Part shown: positions 43,825 to 52,980 of the stretch, one piece after another | Layout of the letters: every line of letters begins with the position of its first letter | How positions within the stretch are numbered: the stretch's first letter is position 1 | Source of the DNA: Bacteroidales bacterium | GTDB lineage: Bacteria; Bacteroidota; Bacteroidia; Bacteroidales; Lentimicrobiaceae | Reading direction: 5' to 3' | Length of the DNA stretch: 64,000 bases | Assembly (NCBI GenBank): GCA_016705005.1 | Contig: JADIZB010000005.1 | Span: 236,628 to 300,627, forward strand | Notes under the pieces: model-generated | Told to the model about the DNA's origin: nothing | What the model saw: only the letters and a program-made list of their open reading frames with translations | The model's database searches: none | Translations under genes and position numbers: made by a program

Positions 43825-44574
43825 TCAGAAAACCCGGGCTTCATTCTGAAGCAGATCGATGAGCTGACCAGCATTCTCCGCATCGACATATTTGCAGGCT
43901 GCCCGCGGTTTAGGCATTTCATAATTCAGCACCTCTGTGAAGTTTTCGATGGCCTGGGGCTCATACACCCTGATGGGTTTGGTACGGGCAGCCATAATTC
44001 CGCGCATGGCAGCAATCCTCGGCTCTTTTGCAATCCCCTTCTGAACAACAGCAACAAATGGCATAGGCACGGTCAGGCTTTCTTTGCCACCATCGATTTC
44101 GCGTGAGATCACGGTTTGACCACCTTCAATGTTCAGTGAGGAAACACAGGTAACCGAAGGACAATCAAGAAATTCAGCCAGCATGCCGCCAACGGTTGAT
44201 CCGTTGTGATCGCTGGATTCAATTCCGCAAAGGATAATGTCATATTTCTCGGTTTTCAGCACTTCAGCCAGCTGGGCAGCGATACCATAGGCATCTGCGG
44301 GATCAGTATTCACCCTTATGGCATCATCGGCTCCTATGGCAAGGGCTTTGCGGATGGTCGGCTCAGCAGAAACAAGGCCTACATGGGCTACCGTCACAGT
44401 CTGCACACCGTTGGAGGCGTCATCCTTCAGCTCGAGCGCACGCGTAAGTGCCAGCTCATCCCATGGATTGATCACCCATTGGATGCCTGTTACATCCAGC
44501 TTCTTTTGATCGTCAATAAATTTAACTTTTGTTGTAGTATCCGGCACATTGCTGATACAAACCAGGATTTTCAT
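43825..44574 (-). CDS. etfB: electron transfer flavoprotein subunit beta (pair 2)
   Basis: A 249-residue EtfB starting at the ATG at 44574, because the longer frame adds an unusual hydrophobic extension. It has MKILVCISNVPDTTTKVKF, RKALAIGADDAIRVNTD and the nucleotide-binding region CGIESSDHNGSTVGGMLAE. The SDHNGSTVGG segment differs from the DGDTAQVGPQ of pair 1, which points to a different cofactor state or partner. First gene of the module, with a TATATTTG box (44721-44728, minus) about 150 nt upstream. Confidence 0.93.
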   Translation of the reverse strand: MKILVCISNVPDTTTKVKFIDDQKKLDVTGIQWVINPWDELALTRALELKDDASNGVQTVTVAHVGLVSAEPTIRKALAIGADDAIRVNTDPADAYGIAAQLAEVLKTEKYDIILCGIESSDHNGSTVGGMLAEFLDCPSVTCVSSLNIEGGQTVISREIDGGKESLTVPMPFVAVVQKGIAKEPRIAAMRGIMAARTKPIRVYEPQAIENFTEVLNYEMPKPRAACKYVDAENAGQLIDLLQNEARVF

Positions 44575-44720
44575 AAGCTTATTCGTTTTGTGGTCAGTTA
44601 AAATGAATATGTAAATTCCGAATCCGATAATCTGTAAGAAGTACCAGGAAATGATCATGCTTTGCTACATGAATCGCTGAAGAATGCCTGCTGACTTCTG
44701 AACTTTTTATATTCTGATTG

Positions 44721-44728
44721 CAAATATA
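44721..44728 (-). promoter_or_regulatory. TATATTTG -7 box upstream of the ETF module
   Basis: A perfect TAnnTTTG match on the minus strand. No TTTG was found at the usual distance. Confidence 0.35.
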
Positions 44729-44976
44729 CCATTATTTGGGAATGCACATAATTTGCAAACCGGGAACCGGAAAAACCTGCAATTTTCAGTTAAAACATTG
44801 TTTTCCTGAAATATAAAATCCAAAAATGATTTCTTTCAAAACCTGAATAGTAAACAATACACCAAAGATAGACCGGGAGCAGCCGCTTTTTACCGCTTTG
44901 GCTGATGATTTGGCTTCCACTGATATGGATCAGATGCAAATGATCATATCTTTGTACTTACTGAACTTATTGGTTT

Positions 44977-45423
44977 ATGTCAAAGAAAAGCAGGAAAGAC
45001 AAAAATTTCATCAAAATGCCCCAGTATCCCGGTGGCAGCGAAGCCCTGCGCAAATTTATTGACGGTGAGCTGCGCTATCCGGACCTTGCGCTGGAGCGGA
45101 TGATTGAAGGCGTTGTTCATGTCGCCTATACTGTTTCGAATGAAGGCCAGGTGGAAGATGTGGAAGTTGTGAACGGCATCGGCCATGGCTGTGATGAAGA
45201 GGCCATCAGAGTGATCAAACTGCTGAAGTATGCTCCGGCCGATAATTATGGCGTGAAAGTCAGGAGCAGCATGCGCACCCGCATCAATTTCCGCCTTCCC
45301 CATGCTCCTGCTCCTGTGCTTAATTATACAGTGACTTCAGAACCTGCCAAACAAAAACCGGCCATAAAGCCGGCCGGTGGAAATAATTACGGTTATACCA
45401 TTACGTTCGGTGATAACACCTGA
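44977..45423 (+). CDS. TonB C-terminal-like domain protein without membrane helix
   Basis: A 148-residue protein. Residues about 15-110 are a TonB C-terminal-like domain: MPQYPGGSEALRKFIDGELR, VVHVAYTVSNEGQVEDVEVV and INFRLPHAPAP. There is no N-terminal helix, signal peptide or proline-rich spacer, so it cannot be a conventional TonB that joins ExbB and spans the periplasm. The C-terminus has a Lys/Pro/Gly-rich tail. It may be a cytoplasmic derivative or use non-classical export; function is unknown. Confidence 0.75.
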   Translation: MSKKSRKDKNFIKMPQYPGGSEALRKFIDGELRYPDLALERMIEGVVHVAYTVSNEGQVEDVEVVNGIGHGCDEEAIRVIKLLKYAPADNYGVKVRSSMRTRINFRLPHAPAPVLNYTVTSEPAKQKPAIKPAGGNNYGYTITFGDNT

Positions 45424-45428
45424 ATCTT

Positions 45429-46298
45429 TTAAAGTTCCGTTTCCGGATGATTTAACGGATTTTCATGGCATTCCTTACATTCAAGACTTTTGTTGTACTG
45501 AAGCATGGCGCGCTGGCTCATACCCATACTGCTGAACCCGCCGTCATGGAACAAATTCTGCATGGTAACTTTCCGGGTTAGGTCAGAGAACAGGGTGATA
45601 CAATAATCAGCACATTCATCGGCCGTTGCATTGCCAAGGGGAGACATACGCTCCGTGAAATCCATCAGGCCCGAAAAACCCTTAACCCCCTGCCCTGCAG
45701 TGGTTGGCGTGGGTGATTGGGAAATGGTGTTGATCCTGACGTGTTTCTCGCGGCCATAAATATATCCGAAACTCCGTGCTATGGATTCGAGTACGGCCTT
45801 GGCATCAGCCATATCGTTGTATTCAAAAAGTGTACGCTGGGCAGCGATATATGACACGGCCACAATTGAACCCCATTCACTGATGGCATCCAGCTTTTTG
45901 GCAGTCTGAATCATTTTGTGAAATGATACAGCTGAAATATCCAGAGTTTTGGAAAAAAAATCATAATTGATGTCATCATAGGGAAGTTTCTTCCGCACGT
46001 TGGGCGACATTCCAATAGAGTGTAAGACAAAATCAATCTTACCTCCGAAAATTTCAAGTGATTTTGAAAAGAGGTTTTCAAGATCTGCTACACTGGTAGC
46101 ATCAGCCGGGATCATCTGTGAACCTGTGCTGGCAGCCAGTTCGTCCATATCGCCCATCCTGATGGCTAACGGCGTATTGGTCAGTACCAGCTGTGCCCCC
46201 TCCTCATGTGCCCTTTCAGCAATTTTCCAGGCTATGGAGTTGCTGTTCAGTGCGCCAAAAATTATTCCTTTTTTTCCTTTTAACAGGTTATACGCCAT
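45429..46298 (-). CDS. fabI: enoyl-[acyl-carrier-protein] reductase FabI
   Basis: A 289-residue short-chain reductase. The NAD-binding start is GIIFGALNSNSIAWKIAERA. The FabI catalytic residues are in SYIAAQRTLFEYNDMADAKA: Tyr 150, Tyr 160 and Lys 167, with the 6-residue spacing between the last two. It catalyses the last reductive step of each fatty acid elongation cycle and is the usual triclosan target. It reads convergently with the TonB-domain gene, from which it is separated by only 5 nt. Confidence 0.96.
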   Translation of the reverse strand: MAYNLLKGKKGIIFGALNSNSIAWKIAERAHEEGAQLVLTNTPLAIRMGDMDELAASTGSQMIPADATSVADLENLFSKSLEIFGGKIDFVLHSIGMSPNVRKKLPYDDINYDFFSKTLDISAVSFHKMIQTAKKLDAISEWGSIVAVSYIAAQRTLFEYNDMADAKAVLESIARSFGYIYGREKHVRINTISQSPTPTTAGQGVKGFSGLMDFTERMSPLGNATADECADYCITLFSDLTRKVTMQNLFHDGGFSSMGMSQRAMLQYNKSLECKECHENPLNHPETEL

Positions 46299-46360
46299 AA
46301 CTTCAGTTTTTATGTTTAAGGTTTGATCGGTTTTCGGGTAAATACATCAAACAATCCAAC

Positions 46361-48022
46361 TCAACTATTGTTTTGAAGCATCTCTGCAGCAGCATGGCGT
46401 GCAGCTTTTGAATCCGGGTCTCCACTGATCATCAGCGCCAGCTCCGTAATCCGTTGTTCATCGTTGAGTTGTTCAATGGCAGAATAGGTCCGGGTTTCAT
46501 CGGTAAATTTAAAGACCTTGAAATGCCGGTTGCTTTTTCCTGCAATCTGCGGCAGGTGTGTAATGGCAATTACCTGCATATTTGAAGCAATCTTCTTCAG
46601 GATGTTTCCGACCCTGGTGGCCGTTTCTCCGGAGATTCCGGTATCAATTTCATCAAAAATAATGGTTGGTAGCAGGCTGGCAGATGAAATCAGCGACTTA
46701 ACCGCGAGCATCAGTCTTGACAATTCACCTCCCGATGCGATCTTCGAAAGTTCAGCCGGAGCGATTCCCTTGTTGGCACTGAACAGAAAAACGATCCGGT
46801 CGCACCCGTCTCGGCCCGGATCAGCCAGTGGTGTGATGTTCACCATAAATGCAGCATCAGTCATTCCCAGTTGTGATACGGTTTCCAACATTGCCTTTTC
46901 AATGGTTCCGGAAGCAGATTTCCTCTTTTCAGTAAGCTGTCCGGAATATACCGACAGTTCCTGCTGCATGGCCAGGATCTGCTTTTCCTTCTCAGCAATC
47001 TGCATATCCAGTGAATCGATGGCTGAAATTTTCTCCTCAATGCCTTCACGGACAGCGATCAGCTCGTCAACCGAATTCACACGGTGCTTCTGTTCAAGCT
47101 GGTAAATTAATCCGAGACGCTCATTGATTTCAGCAATGCGGGCAGGATTGTAACTGATTTCTTCAGCATTTCGTTCAACAAATGCAGCAATATCGCGCAA
47201 CTCGATCAGGCAGGCTGAAACACGCGTGCTCAGCTCAGATGATTCTTTCTGGTAACGTGATGCCGCCTGAAGATTGGAAACAACTTCGTTCAATCGCCGG
47301 ATCACATTTTCTTCACCCCCGTTTAACAGTTCAGAGACCTGAAATAGACGGGTTTTAATCTCCTCGGCATGGGTAAGTATCTCTGATTCACTCTCAAGTT
47401 CCTCCTGCTCACCGGATCTGAGCGATACCTTTTCAAGTTCGTCGAACAGAAAGTTGAGGTAATCCAGTTCTGTTCTCGATTTCAGGTTGGTTTCCATCAA
47501 CCCGGCCAGTTCTTTCTTCAGGATATTCATCTCCCTGAACAATTGCCTGTATGTGCGAAGCAACCGGGTGTTTCCGGCAACCGAGTCAACAACGGAAAGC
47601 TGAAACGATGAATCCTGAAGCAAAAGGGTCTGATGCTGTGAATGAACATCAATAAGCATACCGGTAAGATCTTTCAGCTGGTTGAGATTGACCGGGGTGT
47701 CGTTGATAAAGGCCCGGGACTTTCCCTGTGGTGTTATTTCACGCCTGATGATGCAGATGGCTTCATAATCCAGATCATTTTCCTGAAAGAAGCCTTCAAG
47801 GTCACATTCCGACAAATCAAAAGTACCTTCAATACTGCATTTCATGCTTTTATCAGGGAGGCTCAGGTTGTCGGCTCTCTGACCAAGCATCAGCGACAAG
47901 GCACCCAGGATGATCGACTTTCCGGCCCCGGTTTCACCGGTGATCACCGAAAAGCGATCGCCAAACTCAATGTCGAGCCTGTTAATCAGCGCATAATTAA
48001 CAATGGAAAGTCGTAAAAGCAT
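46361..48022 (-). CDS. recN: DNA repair protein RecN
   Basis: A 553-residue SMC-like ATPase of the usual RecN length. Walker A GETGAGKS is at residues 29-36, with the long coiled-coil middle (about 150-380). The C-terminal half has LSKIASGGELSRLMLAVK (signature) and TIIFDEIDTGISGETATRVG (Walker B). RecN helps repair double-strand breaks. A TAACTTTG box (48048-48055, minus) lies 26 nt before the start. The downstream gene fabI begins 62 nt after its stop on the same strand. Confidence 0.96.
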   Translation of the reverse strand: MLLRLSIVNYALINRLDIEFGDRFSVITGETGAGKSIILGALSLMLGQRADNLSLPDKSMKCSIEGTFDLSECDLEGFFQENDLDYEAICIIRREITPQGKSRAFINDTPVNLNQLKDLTGMLIDVHSQHQTLLLQDSSFQLSVVDSVAGNTRLLRTYRQLFREMNILKKELAGLMETNLKSRTELDYLNFLFDELEKVSLRSGEQEELESESEILTHAEEIKTRLFQVSELLNGGEENVIRRLNEVVSNLQAASRYQKESSELSTRVSACLIELRDIAAFVERNAEEISYNPARIAEINERLGLIYQLEQKHRVNSVDELIAVREGIEEKISAIDSLDMQIAEKEKQILAMQQELSVYSGQLTEKRKSASGTIEKAMLETVSQLGMTDAAFMVNITPLADPGRDGCDRIVFLFSANKGIAPAELSKIASGGELSRLMLAVKSLISSASLLPTIIFDEIDTGISGETATRVGNILKKIASNMQVIAITHLPQIAGKSNRHFKVFKFTDETRTYSAIEQLNDEQRITELALMISGDPDSKAARHAAAEMLQNNS

Positions 48023-48047
48023 AAACCAGAAACCGGTATTGGGAAAG

Positions 48048-48055
48048 CAAAGTTA
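48048..48055 (-). promoter_or_regulatory. TAACTTTG -7 box upstream of recN
   Basis: A perfect TAnnTTTG match on the minus strand 25 nt before the recN ATG. No -33 box was identified. Confidence 0.35.
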
Positions 48056-48075
48056 CAAAATCCGCATGTAAAAGC

Positions 48076-49032
48076 CTATTTTGAACCCGGATTGAAATTA
48101 CCGTTGTTACCTGTAGTGGTTGTCGTTGTAGACGTGTTCCCGGTTTCAAGAATCTTCTGGTACTTTGATGAGTTGGCCGGATCTATTTCCTTCAGGATGT
48201 TGACAGCTTTGGTTTTATCCATAGGAGAAGCTCCTGAATAAATATTCACAATTTCATCGCGTTTCGCTTCGAGGAAAAGCTGAAGGATAAAGAGTCCCGG
48301 GCGCTCCCGGTTGGCTTTACGAAGTAATTCCAGGCTTTCGTTAACGGCTACCCTGCCCGTTTCAACATCGTCCGACATCTGATCAAGGCCAAGCCGGTGA
48401 TATTTGTACATCGCTTCCCTTACTGACGCATAAGTCGGATTGGTCAGGTTTTCAATCAGCCAGTAGCGGTTTTTCTGACTCTCAAAAGCCTTCCACCCCT
48501 TTTCACGTGCATTCTGTCCCATATTCACAATACCCTGTGCCTGGGCAAAATAGGGAGAGCCGCCATTTCTGGCAAATGAATCGCCATCAAGTCCAAGAAA
48601 AACATATAGATAATAGGCAATGGTGGAAGTCAGGTTCGAGGTAAAGACATTGTCAGCGTACTCAAGCGATTGAAATTCAACGTACTTAAACTCAAAATCC
48701 TTGTCAATATAATTAAGTAAGGCGGTGTTGTATGATGATTTGTAAACCGGACGACGCAGGGCTACATTCATTTTTGCCGTAAAATCTTCACCAGACCTGT
48801 TGCTGACTGTGATAAGAATGGTCCCTTCAATCCGCTCTTCCGGTTTATATTGAAAGTTGGTCCATTTCCGGTTATTGACAAAATCGTATAAATCCTGTTG
48901 CAGGGTTTCAAAAATCTTTTTCTCGGTACCTTCAACCTGTGGCGAAGTAACCTGAACCGTTACATTAAACTCCTGTGCAAATGCAGCCACAGCAGCAATG
49001 CTCATACTTAACGCCAGAAACAGTTGCTTCAT
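48076..49032 (-). CDS. DUF4835 family protein
   Basis: A 318-residue exported protein with a signal peptide (LFLALSMSIAAVAAFA). The body matches DUF4835: FNVTVQVTSPQVEGTEKKIF, LQQDLYDFVNNRKWTNFQYK, YYLYVFLGLDGDSFARNGGS and the late IVNIYSGASPMDKTKAVNI. A Thr-rich tail (TTTTTGN) ends it. The family is widespread in Bacteroidota, encoded next to coaBC and recN, and has no established function; it is probably periplasmic. Its place between recN and coaBC is the usual arrangement. Confidence 0.92.
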   Translation of the reverse strand: MKQLFLALSMSIAAVAAFAQEFNVTVQVTSPQVEGTEKKIFETLQQDLYDFVNNRKWTNFQYKPEERIEGTILITVSNRSGEDFTAKMNVALRRPVYKSSYNTALLNYIDKDFEFKYVEFQSLEYADNVFTSNLTSTIAYYLYVFLGLDGDSFARNGGSPYFAQAQGIVNMGQNAREKGWKAFESQKNRYWLIENLTNPTYASVREAMYKYHRLGLDQMSDDVETGRVAVNESLELLRKANRERPGLFILQLFLEAKRDEIVNIYSGASPMDKTKAVNILKEIDPANSSKYQKILETGNTSTTTTTTGNNGNFNPGSK

Positions 49033-49050
49033 TTTGCGATGGTTAAATTA

Positions 49051-50256
49051 TTATGTTTTACTCCTGATGAGACAGATCATGTCGGCAATTTCTGCTGCAA
49101 CCTGCACTTTGCTAAGCAGACCGGTTTCTTTAACCTGACCAGCAGAACTTATCATCTGAACTTTGTTTGTATCGGTTCCGAAACCGGCTCCCTGGTCATT
49201 AAGTGAATTTAAAACGATCAGGTCAAGGTTTTTATTTTGTAGTTTCTTAATGGCGTTGTCTGTTTCATTTTCAGTCTCCAGCGCAAAACCAGTAAGGAAC
49301 TGCTGCTTCTTTTTCATTTTTCCAAGACCTGCCAGAATATCTGTGGTAGGTATCAACTCTATGCTCATTCTGCCTTCCTGCTTTTTGATCTTCTGAACTG
49401 CAGGTGACTGCACCGTATAATCAGCAACTGCAGCAGCCATGATTCCAAGATCGCACGAAGGGAACACCTCAAAACACGCTTTGGCCATTTCTGCGGCCGT
49501 CCGAACGCTGATGAGCCTGATTGACGGGTTAAGGGTTTTGATACCCACCGGTCCTGATACCAGTACTACTTCCGCTCCTCTACCGGCCAATTCCTCAGCA
49601 AGGGCATATCCCATCTTTCCGGACGAAAAATTTCCGATAAATCGCACCGGATCGATCAATTCGTAAGTCGGACCGGCAGAAATCAGGACTTTCTGTCCCT
49701 TAAAGTCATTTTTTTTTTCGAAAAAGCCTCTGATGACTTCCATAATTGCTTCAGGCTCTTCCATCCTTCCGGCCCCGCACAATCCGCTGGCCAGTTCCCC
49801 TTCATTGGGTGCTATCAGATGGTTTCCGTATGAAATGAGAATATCGGTATTCTTTTGCGTTGTAGGATGATGATACATATCAAGATCCATGGCTGGCGCA
49901 AAAAACACAGGGCACTTGGCAGCAAGATATGTGGTTGTAAGCAGGTTATCGGCAACGCCATTGGCCATCTTGGCAAGAGTGTTGGCTGAAACAGGGGCTA
50001 AAACGAATACATCAGCCCACCTTCCCCATTCAACATGAGAGTTCCAGGATCCGTCAACCTTATTGTAAGGCTCAATCAGAACCGGCTGCTGCGAAAGGGT
50101 TGAGAGTGTAAGCGGTGTAACAAAATCAGTGGCACATTGCGTCATAACCACCTTGACTTCAGCGCCCTCTTTTTTAAAAAGCCTGACTAATAAAGGAATT
50201 TTATAGGCTGCAATGCTGCCCGTTATTCCGATCAGAATCTTTTTACCTTTCAGCAT
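49051..50256 (-). CDS. coaBC: bifunctional phosphopantothenoylcysteine decarboxylase/synthase
   Basis: A 401-residue fused CoA-biosynthesis enzyme. The N-terminal CoaC half is a flavin protein (LIGITGSIAAYKIPLLVRL; NTLAKMANGVADNL; FAPAMDLDMYHHP). The C-terminal CoaB half begins near residue 185 (VLISAGPTYELIDPVRFIGN) and ends in VLNSLNDQGAGFGTDTNKV. It makes phosphopantothenoylcysteine and then decarboxylates it. It follows rpoZ by 17 nt in the same direction, part of a conserved rpoZ-coaBC-DUF4835-recN order. Confidence 0.95.
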   Translation of the reverse strand: MLKGKKILIGITGSIAAYKIPLLVRLFKKEGAEVKVVMTQCATDFVTPLTLSTLSQQPVLIEPYNKVDGSWNSHVEWGRWADVFVLAPVSANTLAKMANGVADNLLTTTYLAAKCPVFFAPAMDLDMYHHPTTQKNTDILISYGNHLIAPNEGELASGLCGAGRMEEPEAIMEVIRGFFEKKNDFKGQKVLISAGPTYELIDPVRFIGNFSSGKMGYALAEELAGRGAEVVLVSGPVGIKTLNPSIRLISVRTAAEMAKACFEVFPSCDLGIMAAAVADYTVQSPAVQKIKKQEGRMSIELIPTTDILAGLGKMKKKQQFLTGFALETENETDNAIKKLQNKNLDLIVLNSLNDQGAGFGTDTNKVQMISSAGQVKETGLLSKVQVAAEIADMICLIRSKT

Positions 50257-50273
50257 GGCCTGAAATTAAGTGA

Positions 50274-50606
50274 TTATTCTTCTCCCTGATCTTTAAGCGG
50301 GTTTCTGAAATACACCTGTCCGTTGAGGAATTCCTGAACAGCAATCAGGGTTGGTTTTGGAAGATGTTCGTAATACTTTGCAATCTCAATCTGTTCCCTG
50401 TTCTCGAAAACTTCTTCAAGGTTATCGTTGGGAACTGCAAACTCCGAAATCTTGGAATTAAGTTCTTCCTTGATCTCCAGTGCAATCTGGTTGGCACGTT
50501 TCGACAGGATGGCCACAGACTCATACATGTTTGTGGTGGGCTCCATCAATTGGTTGATGTTGCGGGTTACTGCGACGGTGTCGGTTTTGATCCTTTTAAA
50601 ATCCAT
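50274..50606 (-). CDS. rpoZ: DNA-directed RNA polymerase subunit omega
   Basis: A 110-residue omega subunit of the Bacteroidota type. The fold core is TNMYESVAILSKRANQIALE, typical of RpoZ/RPB6, with the following long extension ENREQIEIAKYYEHLPKPT seen in this phylum. It stabilises RNA polymerase. It lies between bamD (5 nt upstream) and coaBC (17 nt downstream). Confidence 0.93.
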   Translation of the reverse strand: MDFKRIKTDTVAVTRNINQLMEPTTNMYESVAILSKRANQIALEIKEELNSKISEFAVPNDNLEEVFENREQIEIAKYYEHLPKPTLIAVQEFLNGQVYFRNPLKDQGEE

Positions 50607-50611
50607 ATGGT

Positions 50612-51421
50612 TTACTGTAAAATTGTCAGGTTATCTAAATACTTTTTTGCATTTTTCTGAATCTGAAGGGCTTCTTTAGCCTTATCTGATTCAGGAAAGT
50701 TGGCCAGAAAATTATCAACTGCTTCAGCACAAAGCTGATACCTTTCACCCTGCTTCTGTGTTATACTACTGCCGGCATAATAATAATATGCCTTGGCAAT
50801 ATGGAACATGGCAGTTTCACGGTATTTTGTGTCAGGAAAATCTTTTACAAGATTCTGATAATTAATAACAGCAGCCTTGTAATCATTCATTTTAAAATAA
50901 AGCACGGCAATGTTTAAGGCTTTTGTTTCAAGTTTCAACCTTAACTCATCGATCAGTTCATTTGCCTTTGAAACCCGCTCACTTTTCGGATACTGATTGA
51001 TAAAGAGCTGAAGATCCTGTATGGCATCGTATGTAACAGTCTGATCCAGAGTTTCAGGCGGTGAATCAAGATAATTGCAATAGGCACTCATAAATGCTGC
51101 CTCTTCAGCATGTTTGCTGTTGGGAAAATTCTTGGAAAACTGGCTGAAATAATAACTTGCCAGGATGTAATCCTTTTGCTCATAATTCGCATTGGCATAA
51201 TAATAAGCCATACGCTCAGCTTTCTCTGTACCCCTGTATAAAGGCATCAACTGGTCGAAAAGCTGGATAGCCCTGTAATAATCTTTATCCTCGTAATAAG
51301 CGATGGCCATTTCATATTTTTTCTCATTATCTGTACTCTTGACCAGTTTCTGGTATTTGCTGCACGAGGAGAGGGCAATAGTTACCAGGATCAATAAGGA
51401 GAAAATGCTTTTTCGGATCAT
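50612..51421 (-). CDS. bamD: outer membrane assembly lipoprotein BamD
   Basis: A 269-residue lipoprotein of the BamD type. The lipobox is in LVTIALSSC, followed by tetratricopeptide-like repeats: YYEDKDYYRAIQLFDQLMP, ILASYYFSQFSKNFPNSKHA and NYQNLVKDFPDTKYRETAMF. In the BAM complex it helps insert beta-barrel proteins into the outer membrane. It begins a run with rpoZ and coaBC. A TATTTTTG box (51426-51433, minus) ends 4 nt before the ATG, a possible leaderless start. Confidence 0.93.
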   Translation of the reverse strand: MIRKSIFSLLILVTIALSSCSKYQKLVKSTDNEKKYEMAIAYYEDKDYYRAIQLFDQLMPLYRGTEKAERMAYYYANANYEQKDYILASYYFSQFSKNFPNSKHAEEAAFMSAYCNYLDSPPETLDQTVTYDAIQDLQLFINQYPKSERVSKANELIDELRLKLETKALNIAVLYFKMNDYKAAVINYQNLVKDFPDTKYRETAMFHIAKAYYYYAGSSITQKQGERYQLCAEAVDNFLANFPESDKAKEALQIQKNAKKYLDNLTILQ

Positions 51422-51508
51422 GCTGCAAAAATAAACATATTAAGCATACGATGAACGCTTTATAGCTACAAATATTATGGTTGTTGGGATTCTTAACAAT
51501 AATTAAGA

Positions 51509-52822
51509 TTATTCGTGCTTCCCGGGCTTTAAGGCATCCGTGTAAACCTGAAGACAACGTTTTCTGGCTTCGGCATGCACAACAATTGGTTCCGGATAGT
51601 CAATGGTTTCGTATTCGGGCACCCATCTTTTTACGTAAATGGAATCCGGATCAAACTTTTTCAACTGTTCTGATGGATTAAATATCCTGAAGTAGGGAGC
51701 AGCATCACACCCTGATCCTGCGGCCCACTGCCAGTTTCCATTGTTGGACGACAACTCAAAATCAAGCAGTTTTTCAGCAAACCAGGCTTCTCCCCATCGC
51801 CAGTCAATCAGCAGATGTTTGGTTAAAAAGCTGGCAGCGACCATTCTTACCCTGTTATGCATAAACCCTGTCTGGCTGAGTTCCCGCATTCCGGCATCCA
51901 CCAGAGGATATCCTGTCTTCCCTTCACACCAGCAGCGGAAATGATGCTCATTATCAGACCATTGTATTCTGTCGTATACAGGTTTGAAAGCATGGTTGAC
52001 AACCCCGGGATAGAATGCCATTATCTGCATAAAAAACTCCCGCCAGATCAACTCGTTTAACCAGGCAGCACTGAATTGCTGTCCTGCACTTATACATTCA
52101 CGAACACTGATGGTACCAAATCGCAGATGTATGCCGAGCCTGGTGGTACGGTCAAGACCCGGATAATTCCTGGTGGTAGCATAATTCGCAATCAATTCTA
52201 CAGGGATTGACATTTCGGGAAAATTTTGATTTCCAGCGTCAAAACCCATCTGTGCAAGCGAAGGTATAGGGTTGGACGGCGATTTTACAAATCCTGATGA
52301 TACTGATTCAGTATCAAAGCTTTTCAGACCGTCCTGATTTAACTGCTCCAGCCATTTTCTACTGTAAGGGGTAAATACAACATATGGGTTTCCATCAGGT
52401 TTCAGAATATCACCAGCCTCAAATAAAACCTGGTCTTTAAATGAAATGAATCCTGTACCATGTGCCGAGAGCAATCCAGCTACAGCCAAATCACGCTGAA
52501 TGGCTGCCGGCTCGTAATCCCTGTTGGTAAAAACTGTTTCAACCTCGTGCTCACTTATGATCTGTCTGAAAACATCAACCGGTGACCCGTGATAAACCAA
52601 CAGAGAAGTATTAAATGCTGAAAGCCTGGTATTCAGTGCTTCTACCCTGTTATGAATATACAATACCCTCTTGTCATCCGGTTGAAGTTTCGAAAGTATT
52701 TCAGTATCAAAAATAAAAACCGGCAGAACCCTGCGGCCTGATTTCAACGCTTCATATAGACCCCGGTTATCGTTAAGCCTGAGATCACGCCGGAACCAGA
52801 AAACATTAATCATTTCATCCAT
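51509..52822 (-). CDS. deoxyribodipyrimidine photo-lyase / cryptochrome family
   Basis: A 437-residue photolyase. The N-terminal antenna domain starts INVFWFRRDLRLNDNRGLYE and includes FTNRDYEPAAIQRD. The FAD domain has NELIWREFFMQIMAFYPGVV, GYPLVDAGMRELSQTGFMHN, MVAASFLTKHLLIDWRWGE and NGNWQWAAGSGCDAAPYFRI. It repairs cyclobutane pyrimidine dimers with blue light, or acts as a light sensor; the motifs favour a repair enzyme (class I). A single gene that reads away from the SPT-type gene. Confidence 0.95.
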   Translation of the reverse strand: MDEMINVFWFRRDLRLNDNRGLYEALKSGRRVLPVFIFDTEILSKLQPDDKRVLYIHNRVEALNTRLSAFNTSLLVYHGSPVDVFRQIISEHEVETVFTNRDYEPAAIQRDLAVAGLLSAHGTGFISFKDQVLFEAGDILKPDGNPYVVFTPYSRKWLEQLNQDGLKSFDTESVSSGFVKSPSNPIPSLAQMGFDAGNQNFPEMSIPVELIANYATTRNYPGLDRTTRLGIHLRFGTISVRECISAGQQFSAAWLNELIWREFFMQIMAFYPGVVNHAFKPVYDRIQWSDNEHHFRCWCEGKTGYPLVDAGMRELSQTGFMHNRVRMVAASFLTKHLLIDWRWGEAWFAEKLLDFELSSNNGNWQWAAGSGCDAAPYFRIFNPSEQLKKFDPDSIYVKRWVPEYETIDYPEPIVVHAEARKRCLQVYTDALKPGKHE

Positions 52823-52911
52823 TGGAATTGCGGAATGTGGACGTTAAACACGCTTATGCATTGAATGTTCATAAAACCGGGACATCTGTCCTGTGATTTC
52901 GTTTTTCGTCA

Positions 52912-52947
52912 TTTGGATTGCTGAAATCATAAAAATCCATAGCTTTG
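52912..52947 (+). promoter_or_regulatory. candidate promoter of the SPT-type gene
   Basis: TTTG (52912-52915) and TAGCTTTG (52940-52947) are separated by 24 nt, slightly more than usual. The ATG is 33 nt further on. Confidence 0.4.
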
Positions 52948-52980
52948 CACCCAATTTATAGGAATTAAAACCAAAAATCA

